This document shows, piece after piece, positions 53,327 through 61,384 of a stretch of 64,000 bases of DNA (positions are counted from its first letter, which is position 1; every line of letters starts with the position of its first letter). Origin of the DNA: Phycisphaerales bacterium (GTDB taxonomy: Bacteria > Planctomycetota > Phycisphaerae > Phycisphaerales > UBA1924); the NCBI GenBank assembly GCA_020849105.1, contig JADLGW010000016.1:1-64000 (forward strand), in the 5' to 3' direction. The position numbers were made by a program, and so were the translations under genes. The notes under the pieces are model-generated. The model was given only the letters and a program-made list of their open reading frames with translations. It did no database searches and had not been told where the DNA came from.

Positions 53327-54142
53327 ATGCTGTTTCGGGATGCCATTCCGCTAATCGCTACCGTCACGCTCGCGGGATCGCTGCAGGCACAAACCATCCA
53401 GACGACGTACCCGGTGATCTACAGCAGCGCGAACACAGACCGGGCATCCATCGGGAAAGTGAACGCCGACAGTCTCTGGGACGTCGCAACGATCGATGTG
53501 GCGGCACAGCAGGTGTTGCTTCGGACGGCGATTGATGCCAACTCTTTTGCGCAGGCGCAGGCATTCGTCTTCAGCTTTCCGCGTGACGTTGAGCTTGCCG
53601 ACCTCAACGCGGATGGTTTCGCCGACATGATCGTGACCAATGGCGGGACCGACAGTCGCGCGTATCTGTACATAAACAATGGAGTCGGGACGGAAGTGTT
53701 TCTTTCCGCCACACAGTTCGCGACCCCTCCTGACAGGATCATTGTTTCGGATCGGTGCGGGGATACTTATCCCGAAGTGTTCATTTTCGATGCCTCGGGG
53801 AACGCGATCGCGGCGTATTCGGACTGGGCTTCTGGATTGCAGGCGGTCACCATCAATAACAACTACGGTGGACCGACGTGCGAACCTCCGGCGAACTTCG
53901 CAACTCCCCCTCAGGTTCCGTGTGGGGATGAGCCGGTCTGCAGCACGTCCCCGACGGACCCTGGTGCCCAGGCGTGTGTCGAGGCGTCAAACTGTCGCGC
54001 GGCGAAATGCAAGTGGGCAGCCTGTGTGTTGTATGAAAACGGTGATTACAACTGGTTCCAGTGGGCAGGAGCGATGCTCGCGTGTGGCGCTGTTCATGAT
54101 GCGGAGATCGTCGGGTGCATCCGCGCTGTGGTCGGGAACTGA
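53327..54142 (+). CDS. Secreted FG-GAP-like protein with Cys-rich C-terminal domain
   Basis: A very strong ribosome binding site (AAAAGGAGG) precedes the ATG at 53327, followed by a signal peptide ending in LQAQ. Residues ~25-165 resemble two or three FG-GAP/VCBS-like blades (VELADLNADGFADMIVTNGG, YLYINNG, VFIFDASGNAI). The last ~90 residues carry nine cysteines (CEPPANF..., PCGDEPVCSTS, CVEASNCRAAKCKWAACVL, MLACGA, VGCIRAVVG) and look like a small disulfide-bonded domain; I do not recognise it. There is no dockerin. The gene shares the lower GC content of its neighbour at 52373-53200, suggesting that both are recent arrivals or are under different codon pressure. Confidence 0.7.
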   Translation: MLFRDAIPLIATVTLAGSLQAQTIQTTYPVIYSSANTDRASIGKVNADSLWDVATIDVAAQQVLLRTAIDANSFAQAQAFVFSFPRDVELADLNADGFADMIVTNGGTDSRAYLYINNGVGTEVFLSATQFATPPDRIIVSDRCGDTYPEVFIFDASGNAIAAYSDWASGLQAVTINNNYGGPTCEPPANFATPPQVPCGDEPVCSTSPTDPGAQACVEASNCRAAKCKWAACVLYENGDYNWFQWAGAMLACGAVHDAEIVGCIRAVVGN

Positions 54143-54151
54143 ATGATCGGA

Positions 54152-55345
54152 TCACCGCGTTAGTGGCTGGAGTTCGCGTCTGAACACGGACTCCGCCCAC
54201 CCGCCGCCGAGCACGAGGTCGGGATCGCGGGCGTCGTGGAGCACAACGGCCTGACCCGCCGCGACCGCCTGCTGCGGTTCATCGAAGACCACCTCGAACC
54301 GGCCGACCCGCCCGGACGGCGTCGCGCCGCTCGCACTATTCAAGAGATGCACGCGCGCCCGGGCCGCGGGTGTGTTGTACCGATACTTCGCCAGAACGGG
54401 CGTCCACGCGGAGAGGTCCGCGTCGGTCAGCCAGTTCGCCTCGCCCGCGATGCACCCGGTGCACGCCAGGCGCTCCCGCTCCCCCACCGTCACGGTGTTC
54501 GACCGCGGGTCCTTGCTCAGGACGTACAAAGGCCTCGGCACCGCCAGCCCGAGCCCGCGGCGCTGGCCCACGGTGAACCGGTGCTGCCCGGCATGCTCGC
54601 CGAGCGTCTCGCCGCTCTCTGAAACAATCGTGCCACTCGCAGCCAGTTCCGGGCGGCGGCGTTCCACCAGCCCAGCGTAGTCGTCGTCCGGCACGAAGCA
54701 GATCTCCTGCGAGTCCGGCTTGTCGAAGACCGGCAGACCGAACTCCCGCGCCATCTCGCGCACCCGCGTCTTCTCGAACCCCCCGATGGGTAGCAGCATG
54801 TGCTCCAGGTGCGCCCGCGGCACGCCAAACAGCACATACGACTGGTCCTTGCCGTGGTCCACGCCCCGGAGCAGGCGTCGCCCGCCGTCGGTTCTCGCGT
54901 AGTGCCCGCTCGCGACGAAGCCGCACCCCAGTGACCGTGCGTACTCATGGAGTCTGCCGAACTTCAGCCAGTCGTTGCACCGCACGCACGGATTCGGCGT
55001 CCGCCCGGCCGCGTACTCGTCCACGAAGTAGTCAATAATGCGCCCGAAGTCCTTCTTGAAGTTGCACACATAGAGCGGGATGCCGAGTTCCGCGGCCACG
55101 GCCCGGGCGTCGGCCGCGTCGCTCACGGAACAGCAGCCCCGGTGCGCGATCTTCAGGGGCCGCCGCGACCCCTCATCTTCTGTCCGGCACGCCGCTCCCG
55201 CGGGCACTTCCAGCCCTTCCCCGACGGACCCCAGTCGCATGAAGCACCCGATGACCTCGTACCCGTCGCGCACGAGGAGCGCGGCGGCAACCGACGAGTC
55301 CACGCCTCCCGACATCGCGACCAGCACCTTGGCCCGTGTCATCAT
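54152..55345 (-). CDS. mnmA: tRNA-specific 2-thiouridylase MnmA
   Basis: MnmA thiolates U34 of Glu, Lys and Gln tRNAs. The PP-loop is VLVAMSGGVDSSVAAALL. The catalytic Cys lies in PNPCVRCNDWLKFGRLHEYA and the second Cys in DSQEICFVPDDDY; GHYART and DQSYVLFGVPRAHLEHML also fit. The 397-residue length is near normal, with an extra stretch between RLGSVGEG and HRGCCSVSDA (~residues 40-68). The start at 55345 is taken at the first of two adjacent ATGs. Its role in tRNA modification pairs thematically with queF 1.2 kb away. Confidence 0.95.
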   Translation of the reverse strand: MMTRAKVLVAMSGGVDSSVAAALLVRDGYEVIGCFMRLGSVGEGLEVPAGAACRTEDEGSRRPLKIAHRGCCSVSDAADARAVAAELGIPLYVCNFKKDFGRIIDYFVDEYAAGRTPNPCVRCNDWLKFGRLHEYARSLGCGFVASGHYARTDGGRRLLRGVDHGKDQSYVLFGVPRAHLEHMLLPIGGFEKTRVREMAREFGLPVFDKPDSQEICFVPDDDYAGLVERRRPELAASGTIVSESGETLGEHAGQHRFTVGQRRGLGLAVPRPLYVLSKDPRSNTVTVGERERLACTGCIAGEANWLTDADLSAWTPVLAKYRYNTPAARARVHLLNSASGATPSGRVGRFEVVFDEPQQAVAAGQAVVLHDARDPDLVLGGGWAESVFRRELQPLTR

Positions 55346-55431
55346 GGGCTAATCATTGCACCGCCGCAGGCCGGCACGCGCCCGGTGCGATGGTTCGCGG
55401 CCGGACACTCTGCCGCGCTCACGCCGGGGCC

Positions 55432-56466
55432 CTACTTCAGCGGGTCCGGGCGGAAGAGGCGGGCGTTGTCGAGCGCCCACTGCTTCTCCGTGAAGTTGCC
55501 GCCGAGGCCGACGCCCTGCAGATGGTCGGGCCTCGCGGCGCAGCAGGCCATGGTGGTCTTGGCGTCCAGATTGTCGAGCATGGAGACCAGCAGCGCCTCG
55601 GGCGTGGAGGGGTACTTGGGCGAGCCGAAGTCGGGCTGCCCGTGGTGCGAAAGGATGATGTGCTCCAGCACCAGGACGGTGTTGGGCGGCATCCGCTGCC
55701 CGGATTCACGGACCACCTGGTGAGCCTTGTCGCGGAGCATGATGACCCCCTCGACGATGTGGCCGATCAGTTCACCCCGGTCGGAGTACGAGAACGTCCG
55801 GTCGTACACCAGTTCCCGGGTCTTGCCCAGGTCGTGCAGGAACAGGCCCATGAGCACCAGGTCGCGGTTGATCTTCGGGTACAGCGGGCACACCAGCGAG
55901 CCCAGGTGCAGCAGTTGCAGCGTGTGCTCCAGCAGCCCGCCGAGGTAGGCGTGGTGCATGCTCTTGGCGGCCGGGCACTGCTTGAAGGCCGACATGAGCA
56001 TCGCGTCCGAGAGGTACGCCTTCGCCAGGGCCTTCATGGCCGGGTGCTGGAGGGTGTCGAGCAGGGACGCCACCTCCGCGAACATCTCCTCCGGGTCGCG
56101 CTTGGAGCACGGGATCAGGTCGCGGAGTTGTTCGGGCGAAGGCTCGACGGGCTCCAGGTTCTGGATGATGAGCTGCATCTCGCCCTGGTAGGCCTGGGTC
56201 TCGCCCTCCAGCAGCACGAAGCAGTCAGCCGAAATCGCGCCCATCAGCCGCTCATCGATGGACCACATCCGCCCCGCCATGTCGCCCGTCTTGTCGCCGA
56301 CCAGGCACCGGAGGTAGGGCTTGTCGTTCCGCGTGCGCCCGACCTGCGCGTTCGAGAGCGTGAACATCCCGCGGACGCGCTCCGACGGACGCAGGTCGCG
56401 GATGTACCGCCGCGTCGCGGTGTTCCCGGGAGGGGCGGAGTTCGGTGGGTTCATGATCTGGGACAT
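55432..56466 (-). CDS. YhaM-like 3'-5' exoribonuclease (OB fold plus HD domain)
   Basis: The start at 56466 has GGAGA upstream. The N-terminal ~120 residues are an OB-type nucleic-acid-binding fold (KPYLRCLVGDKTGDMAGRMW, GETQAYQGEMQLIIQNLEPV). An HD phosphohydrolase domain follows with metal ligands in MHHAYLGGLLEHTL and LMGLFLHDLGK, and ILSHHGQPDFGSPK. This is the architecture of YhaM exonucleases, which trim RNA (and some DNA) 3' ends in the cytoplasm. The product is 344 residues. It lies downstream of queF on the same strand. Confidence 0.88.
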   Translation of the reverse strand: MSQIMNPPNSAPPGNTATRRYIRDLRPSERVRGMFTLSNAQVGRTRNDKPYLRCLVGDKTGDMAGRMWSIDERLMGAISADCFVLLEGETQAYQGEMQLIIQNLEPVEPSPEQLRDLIPCSKRDPEEMFAEVASLLDTLQHPAMKALAKAYLSDAMLMSAFKQCPAAKSMHHAYLGGLLEHTLQLLHLGSLVCPLYPKINRDLVLMGLFLHDLGKTRELVYDRTFSYSDRGELIGHIVEGVIMLRDKAHQVVRESGQRMPPNTVLVLEHIILSHHGQPDFGSPKYPSTPEALLVSMLDNLDAKTTMACCAARPDHLQGVGLGGNFTEKQWALDNARLFRPDPLK

Positions 56467-56529
56467 CCTGTCTCCGTACTGTGGTCGGTGATCATAGGAA
56501 CGAAAACCGAACGCGGCCCCGCCGAACAA

Positions 56530-56910
56530 TCACACTCGGTAGCGATGCGGCACGTCGCCGTGCTCGGCCCGGACCAGCGACCTGATGCCGCCGCGCCCGC
56601 GCCAGGACGTGTGGACCTGGAGCCACGACGGGTTCATGAGGCTCACCAGGTCGTCCTTCAGCCGGTCCGTCACCGCCTCGTAGAAAATGCCGCACTCGCG
56701 GAAGGACTGGTAGTACAACTTCAGGCTCTTGAGTTCAACGCAGAGACCGCCCTGGCTGGCGCCTCGCGGCTGGAACCGGAGGGTGACGACGCCGAAGTCG
56801 GGGTGGCCCGTCTTGGGGCAACGCGAGGTGAACTCCTCGGCCACATGCTCGATCACGATGGGGGCATCGGTCGGCGTGGGGAAGGCCTCGAGCAGTGCGG
56901 GATCAGGCAT
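56530..56910 (-). CDS. queF: NADPH-dependent 7-cyano-7-deazaguanine reductase QueF
   Basis: QueF reduces preQ0 to preQ1 in queuosine biosynthesis. It is the short unimodular type (126 residues). The catalytic Cys is in FTSRCPKTGHPDFG and the QueF motif is ELKSLKLYYQSFRE, with C-terminal HTSWRGRGGIRSLV replacing the usual YxxRGGxxxxP end. The start at 56910 has an AACAAT box five nt upstream. The next gene on the strand is the exoribonuclease (63 bp), and HemW lies upstream (66 bp). Confidence 0.93.
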   Translation of the reverse strand: MPDPALLEAFPTPTDAPIVIEHVAEEFTSRCPKTGHPDFGVVTLRFQPRGASQGGLCVELKSLKLYYQSFRECGIFYEAVTDRLKDDLVSLMNPSWLQVHTSWRGRGGIRSLVRAEHGDVPHRYRV

Positions 56911-56976
56911 GGGCGATTGTTGGGGGCGTGCGTGAGTGGCGTGGTCGCGACCCTGGCGGTCAAGCGGAGCATCGCG

Positions 56977-58191
56977 TCAATCGACGGCCCCCATCAGGTC
57001 GGATGCGATCCCGTCCGCAAGGAGGAATCCGGATTCTGTGAGCACCCAGCGGCCCGCATCCTCGATCAAGTGCCCGCTCGCACGGTGCCATTCCGCGCGC
57101 GACGCAAGGGCCGCGGCCCTGGTGTGGCCGCATTCGGCGCGCACCGATGCGAGCGTGGCGCGAGCGTCCAGACCCTCGGTCAGGCGCAGGCCGGTCATGA
57201 TCCGCTCTCGGATGGCCCGAACGGGTTCGGGGGGCTCGTGGTCCGCGATGGGGGCGAAGCCGCCATCATCGATGGACAGGTAGTCGTCGAGCCGCGGGGT
57301 GTTCTTCCAGCGGTGCCCGGCCAGGTGGCCCGATGCGCTCGGGCCGGCAGCGAGCCACTGCTCCTGCCGCCAGTAGGCCAGGTTGTGGCGGCATTCGTCG
57401 CCGGGCCGCGCATAGTTGCTGACCTCGTACCGCGCGAGCCCCGCCGCCCGCGTCGCGCCGAGGGTCACCGCGAACATCTCGATCTCGACATCCTCATCTG
57501 CGGGCGTCACCTCGCCGCGGTCGCGCCGAGCGGTGAGCGCCGTAGCCGGCTCGTAGGTCAGGTCGTAGCACGACAGGTGGTTTGTACCCAGCGCCAGGGC
57601 CGCGCCAAGGTCGGCTTCCCACTCCCCCACTGTCTGCCCGGGGATACCGAAGATCAGGTCCACGGATTGCCGGGTGATACCCGCGCCGCGTGCGAGCGCG
57701 ACCGCCCGCGCGACACTTGCCGGGTCGTGCCGACGTTCGAGCGTCCTGAGATGGCGGGCCTCGAAGGACTGGGCGCCGATGCTGACCCGGTTCACGCCGC
57801 CGGCCGCGAGCACGCCCATCAACTCCGGCGTCACCGTCTCCGGGTTGCACTCGACAGTGAACTCCGCGACGGGTCCGAACCGGAACCGCTCGTGCAACCC
57901 GGTGAGCAGACGTTGCCACAGGTCCACACGGAGCAGGCTGGGAGTACCGCCCCCAACGAACACCGTGTCCAGCGCTCCTGCCCACGGGGCGATGGCGGCC
58001 AGTTCCCGGAGCAGGCGGGCTACGAACGGCTCCTGTCGGTCCTGGCGATCCACGATGCTGTAGAAGTCGCAGTAGTGGCACTTGTGGAAGCAGAACGGCA
58101 CATGGACGTAGAGGGATCGGGCGGCCGCCCGCGCGCGGTCGAGCGCCAAAAAGATTGCCCGCGCGGAGGCCGCGGGGCGTTGCCGGAGCAC
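56977..58191 (-). CDS. hemW: HemW-like radical SAM protein (heme chaperone / HemN-related)
   Basis: A radical SAM protein with the cluster motif CFHKCHYCDFYS (C-x3-C-x2-C-x-F), GGGTPSLLRVDLW, the SAM region VECNPETVTPELMG and GIPGQTVGEWEADL. The 404-residue length and single cluster motif fit HemW, a heme-binding chaperone, better than the oxygen-independent coproporphyrinogen oxidase HemN. The start is taken as GTG 58191, after the divergent FHA gene; the frame is open far upstream, but that part is antisense to the FHA gene. The C-terminal HemN-like domain (WRQEQWLAAGPSASGH, GLRLTEGLDARAT) is present. Confidence 0.92.
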   Translation of the reverse strand: MLRQRPAASARAIFLALDRARAAARSLYVHVPFCFHKCHYCDFYSIVDRQDRQEPFVARLLRELAAIAPWAGALDTVFVGGGTPSLLRVDLWQRLLTGLHERFRFGPVAEFTVECNPETVTPELMGVLAAGGVNRVSIGAQSFEARHLRTLERRHDPASVARAVALARGAGITRQSVDLIFGIPGQTVGEWEADLGAALALGTNHLSCYDLTYEPATALTARRDRGEVTPADEDVEIEMFAVTLGATRAAGLARYEVSNYARPGDECRHNLAYWRQEQWLAAGPSASGHLAGHRWKNTPRLDDYLSIDDGGFAPIADHEPPEPVRAIRERIMTGLRLTEGLDARATLASVRAECGHTRAAALASRAEWHRASGHLIEDAGRWVLTESGFLLADGIASDLMGAVD

Positions 58192-58258
58192 GGGAATTGC
58201 GGTATCGTGTCCCAGCGGACGGCTCCCAAACGCAGGCCCATACAAAGGATACGCGCCC

Positions 58259-58783
58259 GTGAAGGTGACTCTTGTCCTTGTGAAGGAGGACGGCTCGACC
58301 CAGGAACTGCCCCTGAAGAAGGCGCGCCTGGTGATCGGGCGGCAGAAGGGCGTGGACCTGCGCATTCCCGTGCCGGAGGTCTCACGCGAGCACTGCGAGG
58401 TGCGGCTGGACAACGGCTCGGTCAGCGTCCGGGATCTGGGGTCCAGCAACGGAACATATGTGAACCGGGCGCGGGTGCAGGACGGAAAGTTGAACGCTGG
58501 TGACCTGCTGGCCGTCGGACCCGCTGTCTTTGTGGTGCGGGTGAACGGCGAGCCGGCGGACATCGACGCGGAGGACGCCTGGGATGAGGGCGCGGCCCCG
58601 AAGGCCGTGGCCGCGGTGAAGCCTGCGGCGAGCGCACGCCCGAGCGGGCCGGGAGCGGCGGGTGGACCGAAGGAGCGGAAGAAGCCTTCCGCGGCATCGC
58701 TCGACCCCAACGACAGCAGCATTACCGGCTTGGACTTCGACTTCCTGGGGAAGGATGAAGAAGAAGGGCAGCCGAAGTTGTAG
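58259..58783 (+). CDS. FHA-domain protein
   Basis: A 174-residue cytoplasmic protein whose first ~95 residues are a forkhead-associated domain: RLVIGRQKGVDLRIPVPEVS, SREHCEVRLDNGSVSVRDLG and SSNGTYVNRARV. The Arg, Ser-x-x-His and Asn of phosphothreonine binding are all present. The C-terminal half is an Ala/Pro/Lys linker ending in the acidic DFDFLGKDEEEGQPKL, likely disordered, perhaps a phospho-regulated tail. It starts with GTG 58259. It is divergent from hemW and followed by a zinc-ribbon gene on the other strand. Its phosphorylated partner is unknown. Confidence 0.88.
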   Translation: MKVTLVLVKEDGSTQELPLKKARLVIGRQKGVDLRIPVPEVSREHCEVRLDNGSVSVRDLGSSNGTYVNRARVQDGKLNAGDLLAVGPAVFVVRVNGEPADIDAEDAWDEGAAPKAVAAVKPAASARPSGPGAAGGPKERKKPSAASLDPNDSSITGLDFDFLGKDEEEGQPKL

Positions 58784-58881
58784 CGATTTCGGCCGGAAGA
58801 GCGTGGTCGGCAGGCCTCGCCGAAGGTTGCCCTCGGTTGCCTTTGAAGAAGGCACAAAGGCACGAAGCACAACGAAATCTA

Positions 58882-59073
58882 TCAGGCCGCGGGCTTCGCC
58901 GCCGTCGGTGGGGGCTCGGCGGGCCTCGCGGGCTCGGACTTGAGGCCGGGGATGCGGATGCTGGTGCTGCACCCGCGGCAACGGACGGTCTTGCCGCGGG
59001 CCGACGACGGGACGGCAAGGATCTTGCGGCAGGCAAGGTTCGGGCACATCACGCGCAGGGTGTCGTCGGGCAT
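58882..59073 (-). CDS. Small zinc-ribbon protein
   Basis: A 63-residue protein starting at 59073 with a G-rich ribosome binding site. It contains CPNLACRKILAVPSSARGKT and VRCRGCSTSIRIPG, forming a zinc ribbon (C-x4-C...C-x2-C), followed by a Pro/Ala tail (PARPAEPPPTAAKPAA). Such mini zinc ribbons occur as separate genes and as N-terminal parts of planctomycete membrane proteins. The function is unknown. It is encoded divergently from purA, whose promoter region it borders. Confidence 0.75.
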   Translation of the reverse strand: MPDDTLRVMCPNLACRKILAVPSSARGKTVRCRGCSTSIRIPGLKSEPARPAEPPPTAAKPAA

Positions 59074-59145
59074 GGATGATCGCTCCCCCCTCCCTATCGG
59101 CGGTTTGTCGGTACCGGATAACCTCGGCGCCCGCGCCCGCCGGGT

Positions 59146-59151
59146 TATACG
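59146..59151 (+). promoter_or_regulatory. -10 box for purA, leaderless geometry
   Basis: TATACG (or TTATAC one base earlier) lies 8 nt before the GTG start of purA. Confidence 0.5.
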
Positions 59152-59159
59152 ATTGCCCC

Positions 59160-60530
59160 GTGCCCACCCGCACCGCCCCAGAGCCGACGCCACACCCCGT
59201 CCCCCCCTCAGTGCCGCGCCCCGTGCCCGCCGGCACATGCACGGCCGTCGTCGGGCTCCAGTGGGGCGATGAGGGCAAGGGAAAGGCGGTGGACCTGCTC
59301 GCGGCCGAGCACGACGCGGTGGTGCGGTACAACGGCGGGGCCAACGCGGGGCACTCGGTGGTGGTCGGTGGGACGCGGTACGCCCTGCACCTGGTGCCGT
59401 CGGGGATTCTGTACCCGGGCAAACTGGCGGTGATCGGCAACGGCGTCGTGATCGACCCGGAGAAACTGCTGGAGGAACTGGCGGCGCTCGAGTCCAGGGG
59501 GGTTGACGTCTCGGGGGTCGTGGTCTCCGATCGGGCGCACGTCGTGGGGCCCTACCACAAGGATGAGGACGAACTGCGCGAGGGCGTGCTGCGCGAGGCC
59601 GCGGGCCATAGCGGCGGCGAGATCGGAACGACAAAGCGCGGGATCGGCCCGGCGTACGCGGACAAGGCGCAGCGTTCGACGGCGATCCGGGTGGGTGACC
59701 TGCTGCACGGGGGGGACCTGCGGCGAAAACTGGCGCTGGTGTGCGAGTTCAAGAACCGGCAACTGGCGGGCTTCCGGCCAGTGGAAGCCCCGCCGTATCA
59801 CCCGGAGACGCTGCTGGCCCTGATGGGCGGTTGGGGCGAGCGGCTGCGCCCGAGGGTCAGGGACACGACCTATCTGCTGCACGACATGCTGGCGTCGGGC
59901 AAACGGCTGTTGTTTGAGGGGGCCAACGCGACGCTGCTGGATGTGGACCACGGGACGTACCCGTTTGTCACCGCGTCGTCGTGCGCGGTGCTGGGTGTGG
60001 GGCCGGGGACCGGGGTGAGCGAGCGGCACATCGGCCAGGTGCTGGGCGTGATGAAGGCGTACACAACCCGGGTCGGGCGCGGACCGATGCCGACGGAACT
60101 GCACGACGCGACGGCCGAGCGCATCCGCCAGCGCGGACGGGAGTTCGGGACAACCACAGGCCGGCCGCGCCGTGTCGGCTGGCTGGACCTTGTGGCGGCA
60201 CGGTACTCGGCCATGGTGAGCGGCGTGACCGGGGTCGTCCTGACTCTGCTTGACGTGCTCGAAGGGCTGGACGAGGTCCGCGTGTGCACGGGGTACCGGG
60301 TGGACGGATCGGTCACCGACCGGTTCATCCCGGACGGATACCGGCTGGAACGGGCGGAGCCGGTGTGGCGGTCGTTCCCGGGTTTCCACGGCGATATCTC
60401 CGGCGTGCGGCGGCGGAGCGAACTCCCGGGTTCGGCGCGCTCGTACCTGGACTTCATCGAGGGGTCGATGGGCGTCCCGCTCCGCCAGATCGGCGTGGGG
60501 CCCGGACGCGAGCAGACGATCCGTTCCTGA
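59160..60530 (+). CDS. purA: Adenylosuccinate synthetase
   Basis: PurA joins IMP and aspartate with GTP to make adenylosuccinate, the AMP branch of purine synthesis. The start is GTG 59160. A Pro-rich N-terminal stretch precedes VVGLQWGDEGKGKAVDLLA (the GTP/IMP site). Other motifs are NGGANAGHSVVV, GTTKRGIGPAYADKAQR, LFEGANATLLDVDHGTYPFV and TTTGRPRRVGWLDLVA. At 456 residues it is slightly long because of the N-terminus. It is the first gene of a purA-uppS-cdsA-containing run on this strand and precedes uppS by 5 bp. Confidence 0.96.
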   Translation: MPTRTAPEPTPHPVPPSVPRPVPAGTCTAVVGLQWGDEGKGKAVDLLAAEHDAVVRYNGGANAGHSVVVGGTRYALHLVPSGILYPGKLAVIGNGVVIDPEKLLEELAALESRGVDVSGVVVSDRAHVVGPYHKDEDELREGVLREAAGHSGGEIGTTKRGIGPAYADKAQRSTAIRVGDLLHGGDLRRKLALVCEFKNRQLAGFRPVEAPPYHPETLLALMGGWGERLRPRVRDTTYLLHDMLASGKRLLFEGANATLLDVDHGTYPFVTASSCAVLGVGPGTGVSERHIGQVLGVMKAYTTRVGRGPMPTELHDATAERIRQRGREFGTTTGRPRRVGWLDLVAARYSAMVSGVTGVVLTLLDVLEGLDEVRVCTGYRVDGSVTDRFIPDGYRLERAEPVWRSFPGFHGDISGVRRRSELPGSARSYLDFIEGSMGVPLRQIGVGPGREQTIRS

Positions 60531-60535
60531 TTCCC

Positions 60536-61375
60536 ATGCCGGACGCGGTTGCCAGCCCCTATGCGAACGACCCGTCGGCCCTGGAGGCCGTGGCGCGGTT
60601 GCGGCAGCGCTTGCGCAAGGCAGACCCGCTGTCGATCCTGCCCGACGTTCACCCGGCGCGCATCCCGCGCCATATCGCCATCATCATGGACGGCAACGGA
60701 CGGTGGGCCAGGGAACGCGGCTTCCCGCGCCTGTTCGGGCACCGCAACGGGGCCGCGGCGGTGCGGAGCACGGTCGAGGAGTGCGGCGTGCTGGGGGTGG
60801 AAATCCTGACGCTGTACTCATTCTCCATGGAGAACTGGAAGCGGCCGCGGGAGGAAGTAGACGCGCTGATGGCGCTGTGCGTGACGTACCTGGACGGAGA
60901 GCGGGAGGCGCTGCGCCGGGAGCAGGTGCGGTTCAGGGTCATCGGGCGGCGCGAGGGCCTGCCGGCGGATGTGCTGGACGCGATCGACCGGGTGACGGCA
61001 GAGACGGCGGGCAACACCGGGGCCACCCTGTGCCTGGCGATCAACTACGGATCACGGGCCGAGATCGTGGACGCCGTGCGGGGCATCGCGGTGGATGCCG
61101 GCGCGGGGCGTCTGGCCCCGGAGGGGATCGACGAGGCGGAGATCGACAAGCGGCTGTCCACCGCTGGCCTGCCCGACCCGGACCTGCTGATCCGGACCGC
61201 GGGCGAACAGCGGCTGAGCAACTTCCTGCTGTGGCAACTCAGTTACGCGGAGTGGTATGTGACCTCCGCCTACTGGCCCGATTTCACGCCCGCCGAACTC
61301 CACAAGGCAGTGCGGGCCTACGCCATGCGGGAGCGGCGGTTCGGAGATATCGCGGCCGGCGGGCCGAGAGAGTAG
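60536..61375 (+). CDS. uppS: Undecaprenyl diphosphate synthase
   Basis: UppS makes the C55 lipid carrier for peptidoglycan and O-antigen from FPP and IPP. The catalytic Asp is in IAIIMDGNGRWARERGFPRL, with GHRNGAAAVRSTVEEC, LTLYSFSMENWKRP, and the C-terminal RTAGEQRLSNFLLWQLSYAE. The product is 279 residues, with a Ser/Pro-rich N-terminal extension of about 45. The ATG at 60536 comes 5 bp after purA, so they are likely co-transcribed. The cdsA promoter lies across its stop codon. Confidence 0.96.
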   Translation: MPDAVASPYANDPSALEAVARLRQRLRKADPLSILPDVHPARIPRHIAIIMDGNGRWARERGFPRLFGHRNGAAAVRSTVEECGVLGVEILTLYSFSMENWKRPREEVDALMALCVTYLDGEREALRREQVRFRVIGRREGLPADVLDAIDRVTAETAGNTGATLCLAINYGSRAEIVDAVRGIAVDAGAGRLAPEGIDEAEIDKRLSTAGLPDPDLLIRTAGEQRLSNFLLWQLSYAEWYVTSAYWPDFTPAELHKAVRAYAMRERRFGDIAAGGPRE

Positions 61376-61378
61376 ATT
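61373..61378 (+). promoter_or_regulatory. -10 box for cdsA, overlapping the uppS stop
   Basis: TAGATT contains the TAG stop codon of uppS and lies 6 nt before the GTG of cdsA, leaderless geometry. Confidence 0.4.
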
Positions 61379-61384
61379 GCCCGC

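Noticed and set aside
55336-58503. 1055-codon plus-strand frame across exoribonuclease, queF and hemW
   Set aside because: It is antisense to three clear enzyme genes and contains no motifs.
58192-58872. Long N-terminal extension of HemW
   Set aside because: It is antisense to the FHA gene; HemW homology starts after GTG 58191.
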